The notes under the pieces are model-generated. The model was given only the letters and a program-made list of their open reading frames with translations, was not told the DNA's origin and did no database searches. Positions 5,791-12,099 of a stretch of 14,140 nt of DNA are shown in pieces. Made by a program: the position numbers and the translations under genes. The DNA is from Veillonella parvula (GTDB lineage: Bacteria; Bacillota; Negativicutes; Veillonellales; Veillonellaceae). The DNA lies in NCBI GenBank assembly GCA_947096075.1, contig CAMUQE010000037.1:1-14140 (forward strand), in the 5' to 3' direction. Each line of letters opens with the position of its first letter. Positions within the stretch are counted from its first letter, which is position 1.

Positions 5791-7458
5791 TCAACCTAAA
5801 CCTAGCGAAAGAATTTTAGCACGCTCTATTACCGCGATGAACGCAGGAGGTATCATAGAAGCTTCTAAGAATTGACTGATACGACGCCCTACAATTACTC
5901 CTTTATTAGCATAAAACCAAGAGAAGTAATAGATATGTAAATCATCTAACTTACGATCCGAAATATTCGGTAAACATCGTTGTACAATTTGGCTTTTAGT
6001 AATACCTAATTTAGCATAACCACGCCGCGCCATATCCTTTGTTACCATTGGACGAGCGTCATCAATAATGTCCTTGATGATGGCATCCATTATGGAACGC
6101 TTGTGCATCGCAAGTAGATACGATACAAAATCCATTTCAAAACAGATTTCCTCCGTATAGAATATATTACTATGTGCTTTTGCATATTTTCCCTCTACAT
6201 CGCGATCATAGAGAGCTACTGTAGGAATAGAGAATCTATTAAACAATTTTTGCAATTTACTGATAGAGGACTCGCCCCGAGCGTTGATAAGACAGATTCC
6301 AAAATAGTCAAAGTCCACGCCTAATTTTTTACCAAAACCTGTAAAGCTACCGTACTCAGTCTCCCCTTCTACGATGATAATACACCGAGCGTATAGAGCC
6401 TCTTTTGCCTCAGGAAAATGCATAATCAAGTGTTTCTCTACCTCTTTAGGGAAATTGAAAGTAACTCCACACGCTGCACAGACCATATTATTTTCATCCC
6501 GATAAAGCCGAATAATATGACGATAATCGTCAACTAGTGCATCCGTACTGTGAGTAACCACAAAGAGCTGTCCTAATAATCCATCTATTTTAAAAATATC
6601 TCGCAGCAATGCTAAAAACTCCTCATTTTCATTAGTTGCAATTTGACGATAATAATTGAGCACAGCCCGTTGCAAATACGGACTTAAATGTAGCTCAGGC
6701 TCATCCACACTTATAAAGATTGGTAAAAACTTGTGTCCCTTTGCATCATATACAAGTAAAGATTCTAAATTTGTAGTTGCACTACTAACTTTCATATAAA
6801 TTTGAGCCAAAATCTTGAGAGCCACAGCCATAATCAATCGTACATTATCAGCAGAATACTTACGTTCCATAGCGGAGGATGTAGACAATACCTCTACAAG
6901 ATGTTGAATATTGAGCATACAGTAAGGATCTAAATCCTTACGTAAACTAACAATTTCACGCTGAAAATCATCAGTAGGCATTTCTAATCGAGACACATAA
7001 GCTTGTAAGAGGTGTCCTAATTCAACATATACAGCTGAAGGTATAGAAAATAGTTCTTGCTCTGATGTATCACGATGACACACATATAAAGCATGGCGAA
7101 TCATAGACAACGGCATAGGCTCAATCTCTGCATCAGTGACTCTGTATAATCGTGGATATACCTCTTGTACAACTTGTTCAAGTCGTAAACGGTAGGTAGG
7201 TCCCTCATCAGCAGTATACATGCTTTTATAATTTAACTCACCTAAAGATATTTCAAAATCAATGCGAATAGGCTTGTTTACATCCGTGAAATCACTTTCA
7301 ATGAACCCATAGCAATCCATGATTATTTCTAAGAGATCTAGAAAATTAGACTTACCTACCGAATTCTCACCGACAAAATAATTAATATCATTGTGAAAGC
7401 TCAACGTTACATCAGCTAAGTTCCTATAGTTTTCAATATGCATCCATTTTATATACAT
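5791..7458 (-). CDS. OLD-family ATP-dependent endonuclease (ABC ATPase plus TOPRIM)
   Basis: A 555-aa protein that joins an ABC-type ATPase to a TOPRIM nuclease domain, the layout of OLD (overcoming lysogenization defect) proteins. Walker A GENSVGKSN is at residues 30-38. Walker B ISVDEPELHL has Asp252 and Glu253, and the switch histidine is His303 in VTHSTD. In the TOPRIM part the metal-binding Glu364 and neighbours are in IIVEGETE, and the DxD pair is Asp418/Asp420 in LYDRDVEG. Members of this family cut DNA, and many act in phage defence, alone or with a UvrD-like helicase as in Gabija. No helicase or other defence gene is adjacent, so this would be a stand-alone (class 1-like) copy. A TTG at 7485 could extend it by nine codons. 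The ATG at 7458 is chosen for the GGAGG four bases upstream. Confidence 0.88.
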   Translation of the reverse strand: MYIKWMHIENYRNLADVTLSFHNDINYFVGENSVGKSNFLDLLEIIMDCYGFIESDFTDVNKPIRIDFEISLGELNYKSMYTADEGPTYRLRLEQVVQEVYPRLYRVTDAEIEPMPLSMIRHALYVCHRDTSEQELFSIPSAVYVELGHLLQAYVSRLEMPTDDFQREIVSLRKDLDPYCMLNIQHLVEVLSTSSAMERKYSADNVRLIMAVALKILAQIYMKVSSATTNLESLLVYDAKGHKFLPIFISVDEPELHLSPYLQRAVLNYYRQIATNENEEFLALLRDIFKIDGLLGQLFVVTHSTDALVDDYRHIIRLYRDENNMVCAACGVTFNFPKEVEKHLIMHFPEAKEALYARCIIIVEGETEYGSFTGFGKKLGVDFDYFGICLINARGESSISKLQKLFNRFSIPTVALYDRDVEGKYAKAHSNIFYTEEICFEMDFVSYLLAMHKRSIMDAIIKDIIDDARPMVTKDMARRGYAKLGITKSQIVQRCLPNISDRKLDDLHIYYFSWFYANKGVIVGRRISQFLEASMIPPAFIAVIERAKILSLGLG

Positions 7459-7540
7459 AGCTCCTCCGTCTGTAGCTACTTTCAAAATGAAAAAGCTCTA
7501 GTATATTTCATTACAATAAATCACTAACTAATACCCCTGT

Positions 7541-7569
7541 ATTTTATCTTCTATGTAAAAAGGTGCCAA
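7541..7569 (-). promoter_or_regulatory. Probable promoter of OLD nuclease gene
   Basis: -35 TTGGCA (7564-7569) and -10 TAAAAT (7541-7546) are separated by exactly 17 bp, each one base from consensus. Expected leader is about 75 bases. It indicates that the OLD gene is transcribed on its own. Confidence 0.5.
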
Positions 7570-7630
7570 TCACGAATGTAATCAGCACCCCCACTGTCAT
7601 ATACAGTCTGATACTGTATATATTCGACAT
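7544..7630 (-). CDS. Possible 28-aa membrane peptide, or DNA between eamA and OLD gene
   Basis: Directly after the eamA stop codon, with no intervening base, an ATG opens a 28-codon frame in the same phase. The peptide is MSNIYSIRLYM, then a hydrophobic stretch TVGVLITFVIGTF, then LHRR: one possible transmembrane helix with a basic C terminus. The nearest SD-like GAGG is about 14 bases before the ATG, too far for good initiation, so expression would depend on coupling to eamA. The same bases hold a perfect dyad and the OLD promoter, which may be their real role. Whether it is a gene is doubtful. Confidence 0.25.
   Translation of the reverse strand: MSNIYSIRLYMTVGVLITFVIGTFLHRR
7557..7590 (-). 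terminator. Weak candidate terminator after eamA
   Basis: GGTGC pairs with GCACC over a loop of about 18 bases, followed by T5 on the minus strand. The stem is only five Watson-Crick pairs, so its strength is doubtful. Confidence 0.3.
7599..7621 (-). repeat. Perfect 9-bp inverted repeat downstream of eamA
   Basis: ATATACAGT and ACTGTATAT flank a 5-base centre CTGAT. No T run follows on either strand, so it is not a simple terminator. It could be an operator-like dyad upstream of the OLD promoter or an mRNA 3' hairpin. Confidence 0.6.
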
Positions 7631-8518
7631 TTATTTAATTTTATCCTCTATAACCTTGCCCTCTCTTAATGGACCACTCTGTTCTTTAAGACGCGCCAAC
7701 ATGACAGAGGATATAAACATAGCAATACCAGCTCCTACTGTTGCTATGGATAAGCTTTCACCAAAGATTAAGAACCCATAGAAGGAACTAATAAATACGC
7801 CAACGTATTGCAAGAATTGAGCCACTACAGCATTGGTCGTAACAAAGGCGCCAGTCAAAAAAAACTGAGCCACTACACTAATACCACCGATAGCAAAGAT
7901 AATGAGCCAATCTGTACCTTGAGGCATAACGAGCTCATCTGTAGTAACCAAGCCCGCAATCATGCCAGTAATCATGAAATAGGCCATGATTTCAAAATTA
8001 CTATGTTTTCCGCGTTTACTAATAGTTCGTATCGTCGTATAGGCCGCTGCAGCTAAAGCAGCACCTAAAATTGCTACCAATGCATACCAAGAAAATGATT
8101 CATAGCTGAAAGGGTTCACCATAACTAAGACAGCAATCAAAATGACTCCGAGCCATTTGCCAGCCCCTTTAGGTATCGATTCCTTCAGAAACAGAGCACT
8201 AAAGATAAAAACAAATATTCCTGTCGTCTGAAATAGAATTGTTGCATCAGATAATTTTATGTGTACCAATGCTATGAAATTACATACCATACCAAAACCG
8301 CCGTATAAGCCACGCATGACGAGGAGCCCCCGATTCTCTTTTGAAAATCGGATGCCTTTCACATACATAATAATGAGCACCGCAACAGTCCCAAAGAACC
8401 CACGGGCAAAAGCGATCTCCCCAGGTGGAATATTTGTCCCTAACAGTTTTACGAACACATTCATCGTGCTAAATAAAAATGCGGATAACAATGCATATAT
8501 AAGGCCCTTTTTAGCCAT
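7631..8518 (-). CDS. EamA/DMT-family transporter
   Basis: A 295-aa integral membrane protein of the drug/metabolite transporter superfamily with two EamA repeats (about residues 4-135 and 145-280), giving about ten transmembrane helices. The first helix GLIYALLSAFLFSTMNVFVKLLG and the following PPGEIAFARGFFG segment are typical of the first repeat. The second repeat starts near WYALVAILGAALAAAAYTTIRTISKR. Family members export amino acids, metabolites or drugs, but the substrate cannot be read from the sequence. The ATG at 8518 has AGGAGGGG just upstream. The C-terminal tail is charged and cytoplasmic. It is flanked by thrC upstream, whose terminator separates the two genes, so a link to threonine export is only speculation. 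Confidence 0.9.
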   Translation of the reverse strand: MAKKGLIYALLSAFLFSTMNVFVKLLGTNIPPGEIAFARGFFGTVAVLIIMYVKGIRFSKENRGLLVMRGLYGGFGMVCNFIALVHIKLSDATILFQTTGIFVFIFSALFLKESIPKGAGKWLGVILIAVLVMVNPFSYESFSWYALVAILGAALAAAAYTTIRTISKRGKHSNFEIMAYFMITGMIAGLVTTDELVMPQGTDWLIIFAIGGISVVAQFFLTGAFVTTNAVVAQFLQYVGVFISSFYGFLIFGESLSIATVGAGIAMFISSVMLARLKEQSGPLREGKVIEDKIK

Positions 8519-8527
8519 AGCCCCTCC

Positions 8528-8555
8528 TATAATTATATTTCTCTATATAATTATA
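8528..8555 (-). promoter_or_regulatory. eamA promoter region with twin palindromes
   Basis: TATAATTATA, itself a perfect 10-bp palindrome, occurs twice (8528-8537 and 8546-8555), 18 bp apart. The upstream copy supplies a TATAAT -10 (8550-8555) and the other abuts the SD. No clear -35 is seen. The pair may bind a regulator, or simply reflect AT-rich DNA. Bases 8556-8698 further upstream are AT-rich with one perfect 12-bp palindrome (8610-8621) and no gene. Confidence 0.4.
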
Positions 8556-8698
8556 ACCCCAGATTTCTATAAATAATGGATACATCAATAAATACTAACA
8601 AAATTTCATATCATATATGATGAATGTAAATTTAATGAAAAAATGAATTTAGTTAGTTAATCAATAAAAAATGATTACTCAATAAGAAACATATAGAT

Positions 8699-8726
8699 AT
8701 GCCGCCCTTCTAATGAAAGGCGGCAT
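8699..8726 (-). terminator. Terminator after thrC
   Basis: ATGCCGCC (8699-8706) pairs with GGCGGCAT (8719-8726), with a 12-base centre that can pair further. It lies just four bases beyond the thrC stop. The following minus-strand sequence is AT-rich rather than a clean T run, so termination may be incomplete. Confidence 0.7.
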
Positions 8727-8730
8727 TATA

Positions 8731-10230
8731 TTATTTAGAGAATGTATCTACAAAATCTAAGATTTCTTGTTTCATATTCTCTTTGTCGATTGCTTTTGTA
8801 AAGCGCAATGGTTTAGATTGCAACGCTTCCAATTGTTTAGGGAAGGCAACACCCGTTACAGCAGAAATATTATCTAAGCTTTCATAAGGAGTCTCACCCA
8901 CCTTGATATCCAATGCCTCACAGATTGGTGTAGGGAATTTAAATGGATGTGCTGTAGATGCAATCACTGTATGACGAGCACCATCTTCAGGATGCGTCTC
9001 CAACTCCTTCATATACGCCCCCATAGCAACCGCTGTATGAGGATCCATTACATAACCATAAGAATTGTATACTTGTTGAATGATTGCTTTTGTTTCTTCA
9101 TCACTAACGTAAGCGCCAGCAAAATTAGCTTTAACGCGTTTGAACTCTTCTTCGTTAACAGTCAATTTACCAGTAGCCTTAAGATCTTTCATCCAACCTG
9201 CTGTACGTCCACTATCTTCACCAGAAATATAGTACAAAAAGCGTTCAAAGTTAGAGGATTCAAGAATATCCATAGACGGAGAAATCGTCGTATAGAACGG
9301 ACGATTCATATCGTATGTACCATTTTCAAAGAAATCAGTAAGTACGTTATTTTGATTAGATGCACAAATCAATTTTCCAATAGGAATCCCCATTTTCTTA
9401 GCATAGTAAGCAGCCAAGATATTACCGAAGTTACCTGTTGGAACAACTACGTTGAAAGCTTCATCTTCATGGATAGCACCTTGTGCTACGAGCTCAGCAT
9501 AGGCATTTACATAGTACACTACTTGCGGTGCCAAACGACCGATGTTGATGGAGTTCGCACTGGAGAACATAACACCTTTTTCAGCAACTTCTTCTGCAGT
9601 CGCTTTATCAACAAAGAGGCGCTTCAAGAATTGCTGAGCATCGTCAAAGTTACCATGAATAGCCGTAACATTAACATTCTCCCCTTCTTGTTTTTGCATT
9701 TGTTCCGCTTGCATAGGACTAACGCCATCAGTTGGGTAGAATACCTGAATATGAGTACCAGGTACATCTTTAAAGCCTTCAAGAGCCGCTTTACCAGTAT
9801 CACCAGATGTAGCCGTTAAGATAAGAACCTCTTTTTTCTCACCTTCCGCCTCTTTAGCTGCCACTAACAGATATGGGAATAAGGACAAGGCCATATCTTT
9901 GAAAGCTTGTGTACGGCCGTGGAATAGTTCCAATACAGACACTTTCTCCAACAAGGAATGCATTGGCGCAATATCGCGTGTGCTAAAGTTAGCATCAGAG
10001 TACGCAGAGTTTATCATTTCATTTAAATGAGCTTCGGAGAAGCATGGGAACAACTTTGCTAAAACAACGGCTGCTACCTCTTGGTAGTTTTTATCTTTCA
10101 CATCATTGTAAGTTAAGCAGTTCGTAGGAAATAAAGATGGTACATATAGACCACCATCCTCTGCTAAGCCGTGCAACAATGCATATGTTTCATTTACCGC
10201 AACGGTACCGCGGGTGCTAGTATAATTCAT
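8731..10230 (-). CDS. thrC: Threonine synthase
   Basis: A cytoplasmic PLP enzyme that converts O-phosphohomoserine to threonine, the last step of threonine synthesis. From the ATG at 10230 it has 499 aa, the size of the longer threonine synthase class. The N terminus MNYTSTRG and GLAEDGGLYVP are characteristic. The PLP lysine is Lys111 in HGRTQAFKDMALSLF, and the phosphate/PLP-binding segments ATSGDTGKAA and PTGNFGNILAAYYAKKMG follow. An ATG four codons upstream (10242) overlaps the SD GAGGT, which is correctly spaced for 10230, so the shorter form is chosen. It is not clustered with hom or thrB here. A promoter and terminator on either side make it monocistronic. The leader of about 44 bases is too short for a T-box. 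Confidence 0.95.
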   Translation of the reverse strand: MNYTSTRGTVAVNETYALLHGLAEDGGLYVPSLFPTNCLTYNDVKDKNYQEVAAVVLAKLFPCFSEAHLNEMINSAYSDANFSTRDIAPMHSLLEKVSVLELFHGRTQAFKDMALSLFPYLLVAAKEAEGEKKEVLILTATSGDTGKAALEGFKDVPGTHIQVFYPTDGVSPMQAEQMQKQEGENVNVTAIHGNFDDAQQFLKRLFVDKATAEEVAEKGVMFSSANSINIGRLAPQVVYYVNAYAELVAQGAIHEDEAFNVVVPTGNFGNILAAYYAKKMGIPIGKLICASNQNNVLTDFFENGTYDMNRPFYTTISPSMDILESSNFERFLYYISGEDSGRTAGWMKDLKATGKLTVNEEEFKRVKANFAGAYVSDEETKAIIQQVYNSYGYVMDPHTAVAMGAYMKELETHPEDGARHTVIASTAHPFKFPTPICEALDIKVGETPYESLDNISAVTGVAFPKQLEALQSKPLRFTKAIDKENMKQEILDFVDTFSK

Positions 10231-10280
10231 AGAATACCTCATTTATAACTACAATGGATTTTTACGAGTCTAATAGAATT

Positions 10281-10289
10281 ATTATAGCA
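10281..10289 (-). promoter_or_regulatory. Extended -10 promoter of thrC
   Basis: TGCTATAAT on the minus strand is a perfect TATAAT with the TGN extension. The -35 region is occupied by the preceding terminator hairpin and has no consensus, which the extended -10 can compensate. Expected transcription start is near 10274. Confidence 0.65.
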
Positions 10290-10291
10290 TA

Positions 10292-10314
10292 AAAGCGCCC
10301 ACTTGGGGCGCTTT
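10292..10314 (-). terminator. Terminator after DyP peroxidase gene
   Basis: A perfect 9-bp stem AAAGCGCCC/GGGCGCTTT with a 5-base loop, ending in TTTTAT on the minus strand. It is 100 bases after the peroxidase stop and directly abuts the thrC -10. Confidence 0.85.
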
Positions 10315-10414
10315 CTATAGAATTATATAATAAATTTTTAATCTAATAGATAAAACCAAATATTACTAACTAATTAAGTGAGTATAAAGCTTTCCAATAT
10401 TAATCAGAATTCGG

Positions 10415-11356
10415 TTATAGTTCACCTTCCGCAATAGCATCCAATGTATCAAGAGATGGGATGAAGAATAACATGCCAGTAATAGGTTTGGAGTAATCAA
10501 GCAATTTATCGTTTTGCGTAAACATATTGGTAAGCATTGTTTTAGTTACATCCCAGTAACGAGCATAACCGATGAAATATGTACCACGTACGCCATGTCC
10601 TGGTTGAGCAAATGGAACATTCATACGAACGATTTTGTGTTCTTCATCATTACGATTATCTTGAGCCACTACATTGTGAGCTGCCGGATCTTTTTCATCA
10701 TCCTCTAATTCAATATCGCTAAATTTACGACGACCAATGAATTTTTCTTGCATTTCTGTAGGAAGCGCACGCCATGCATCAAGATCATGTTCATATTTTT
10801 GAGCAAATGCATAAGAGCCGTTAGTGAATTCAGGATCTTCATCACCAATAACGCCCCACTCTACAGCCTCTTGCCCAACGGGGTTTTCCGTACCATCAAC
10901 AAAATCAATAATCGCTCGGCCTTGTTCGTAGTGGAAGCCATGAGTTTCATCTACCACAGATGTAATAGGACGTAAGAACTCCATAATTTGATCCACTACA
11001 GTATAAGTAACAGATTCATCATTGGAGCGAACATGCAAGAATAAATCAGCTGCAACAGCTGGTACGTCTTGTTTATCACCTTTTATGCCTTGAAAATCTT
11101 CTAACTCTTTTGGTACCGGTGCATTAGGGAACAAATAACCCCAGGCTTTACGGCTAAAGCCAAAAGCAATGCCCAATCCTTCACCATTAGCACGAATACT
11201 AACAGAACGTTTAATGGCTTGAATACGATCTGCCATATCTTGAATCACTTCAAGTTCTGCCTCATGATCTTTACGATTTAATAACAAAGTAGTGAAGTTG
11301 ACACTTTGGCCAGCATCTTTATACACATCTTGTGTTCTAGAAATATCTACTGCCAT
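10415..11356 (-). CDS. DyP-type haem peroxidase
   Basis: A 313-aa dye-decolourising-type peroxidase of the YfeX-like bacterial group, which uses hydrogen peroxide to oxidise organic substrates with haem b. The family motif appears as DFVDGTENP, with the distal Asp154. The likely proximal haem ligand is His227 (AAHNVV), and the distal Arg is Arg244 in IVRMNVPF. GSYAFAQKYEHDLDAW (from residue 180) and the FIGRRKFSDIELED block are further hallmarks. There is no signal peptide and no twin-arginine motif, so it is cytoplasmic; the C terminus shows no encapsulin-targeting tail I can recognise. The ATG at 11356 has AGGAGGT six bases upstream. It stands alone between the tRNA terminator and its own terminator. 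In an anaerobe a role in peroxide tolerance is likely but inferred. Confidence 0.93.
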   Translation of the reverse strand: MAVDISRTQDVYKDAGQSVNFTTLLLNRKDHEAELEVIQDMADRIQAIKRSVSIRANGEGLGIAFGFSRKAWGYLFPNAPVPKELEDFQGIKGDKQDVPAVAADLFLHVRSNDESVTYTVVDQIMEFLRPITSVVDETHGFHYEQGRAIIDFVDGTENPVGQEAVEWGVIGDEDPEFTNGSYAFAQKYEHDLDAWRALPTEMQEKFIGRRKFSDIELEDDEKDPAAHNVVAQDNRNDEEHKIVRMNVPFAQPGHGVRGTYFIGYARYWDVTKTMLTNMFTQNDKLLDYSKPITGMLFFIPSLDTLDAIAEGEL

Positions 11357-11381
11357 TTGGTACCTCCTAACGAGAAAAACT

Positions 11382-11387
11382 ATTATA
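11382..11387 (-). promoter_or_regulatory. Possible -10 of DyP peroxidase gene
   Basis: TATAAT lies 25 bases before the ATG, giving a leader of about 20 bases that includes the SD. No good -35 is present. A TTGACA further upstream lacks a good -10 at 17 bp. An imperfect dyad TTATAA-N4-TTATGA (11394-11409) covers the -35 area and faintly recalls PerR/Fur sites. Confidence 0.3.
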
Positions 11388-11542
11388 CAACCATCATAAG
11401 CTATTATAATTTTACTGTCTATAAAATATATTATATTGTATCAATATCGTATTCTATTAATGTCAAAATTCATAAACTTAATTACAGCAATGACTACTCA
11501 TTTAGGAAAAGATAAGATTAAACCACAACGTATATTAACTAT

Positions 11543-11599
11543 GTAAATAAATATGTAAAGTCTAAAAAGATATATAAAAGGTAAATAAAAATTATTTAC
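11543..11599. repeat. AT-rich cluster of GTAAATAA octamers
   Basis: GTAAATAA occurs at 11543-11550 and 11581-11588. A reverse copy TTATTTAC at 11592-11599 forms an 8-bp hairpin around AAA with the second one. The cluster lies between the tRNA terminator and the peroxidase promoter. No coding potential is seen in 11410-11599. Confidence 0.35.
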
Positions 11600-11632
11600 A
11601 AAAAAAGAACTCACACCAAATGTGAGTTCTTT
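11598..11632 (-). terminator. Terminator after tRNA-Lys
   Basis: A perfect 12-bp stem (11604-11615 with 11621-11632), 5-base loop and a run of seven T on the minus strand. It begins five bases after the CCA end of the tRNA. Confidence 0.95.
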
Positions 11633-11636
11633 ACTC

Positions 11637-11712
11637 TGGTGGACCACCAGGGGTTCGAACCCTGGACACCCTGATTAAGAGTCAGGTGCTCTGCCAGCTG
11701 AGCTAGTGGTCC
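11637..11712 (-). tRNA. tRNA-Lys (anticodon CUU)
   Basis: The minus strand folds into a complete 76-base cloverleaf including an encoded 3' CCA (11637-11639). The acceptor stem GGACCAC pairs with GTGGTCC and the discriminator is A. The D arm is GCTC/GAGC with AGCTGGCA loop. The anticodon stem CCTGA/TCAGG closes loop CTCTTAA, giving anticodon CTT, which reads AAG lysine codons. The T arm CAGGG/CCCTG encloses TTCGAAC. All stems are perfect. It is a single-gene unit with its own promoter and terminator. Confidence 0.97.
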
Positions 11713-11724
11713 ATGACATGACTA

Positions 11725-11753
11725 ATTATATGCCTATTTTATAGGAATGTAAA
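11725..11753 (-). promoter_or_regulatory. Promoter of tRNA-Lys
   Basis: -35 TTTACA (11748-11753), 17-bp spacer and perfect -10 TATAAT (11725-11730). Transcription would begin about six bases before the mature tRNA, as is usual for a monocistronic tRNA gene. Confidence 0.8.
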
Positions 11754-11780
11754 GAATATTTATTACACTCCTATAAAATA
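11735..11780 (-). repeat. 46-bp inverted repeat overlapping tRNA promoter
   Basis: TATTTTATAGGA (11735-11746) and TCCTATAAAATA (11769-11780) are perfect 12-bp arms. One mismatch follows inward, then TGTAA/TTACA pairs around a 10-base loop, so 17 of 18 positions pair. It starts 15 bases after the stop of the small moaA-linked gene. No T run follows. It could end that operon's mRNA as a stabilising hairpin or weak terminator, and it also covers the -35 and most of the spacer of the tRNA promoter. Confidence 0.75.
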
Positions 11781-11795
11781 TCAACATTAATATTA

Positions 11796-12098
11796 TTAAT
11801 ATTGTAATACCCAATCTTTCATAATATTACAGGCCTCAGTAGGGAGCAAATCACTAGTCCCGACGCAATCTTCACCACTATATAGTTGAAGCACACTATG
11901 AGTGCGGCTTACTTCTTTAACAATGACATTCGTTAAGTTAGACTTAGGAACGCTAAACTGTAAACCATAACGACCAAAATAAGTAAATAGGGTTTCTTGT
12001 GTATTGTATTCTATATGGACTTGAAGCATCTTTCCGCCCGGCCAGCATGATTCAATATTTTCCTTTGATCTTGGTTTTAAAAAATCAAAAAATCCCAT
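11796..12098 (-). CDS. Small protein of unknown function coupled to moaA
   Basis: I do not recognise a family. From the ATG at 12098 it is 100 aa and begins MGFFDFLKPRSK, a short amphipathic start like those of some membrane-peripheral proteins. The rest alternates short beta-like stretches (MLQVHIEYN, LFTYFG, LQFSVP, NVIVKEV, SVLQLYSG) and ends in a probable helix (TEACNIMKDWVLQY). That pattern would suit a PH-like barrel, but this is a weak guess. It contains three cysteines in no metal-binding pattern. The GGAGGG SD is made from the last Gly codons of moaA, and only one base separates the moaA stop from this ATG, so translation is coupled. A TTG four codons earlier is the less likely start. 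Its position suggests a role near molybdenum-cofactor synthesis, but nothing in the sequence proves it. Confidence 0.75.
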   Translation of the reverse strand: MGFFDFLKPRSKENIESCWPGGKMLQVHIEYNTQETLFTYFGRYGLQFSVPKSNLTNVIVKEVSRTHSVLQLYSGEDCVGTSDLLPTEACNIMKDWVLQY

Positions 12099-12099
12099 A

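Noticed and set aside
5791..8518. Gabija-like two-gene defence system
   Set aside because: The OLD gene is present but neither neighbour is a UvrD-like helicase; one is a transporter and the other is mscL.
8947..9819. A 290-codon plus-strand open frame
   Set aside because: It lies wholly antisense to thrC, is rich in Cys, His, Ile and Arg in a way typical of complementary-strand frames, has no SD, and matches no family.
11484..11510. A 7-codon minus-strand peptide MSSHCCN as a leader peptide before the peroxidase
   Set aside because: It has no SD, no following attenuator hairpin, and no logical link to the downstream gene.
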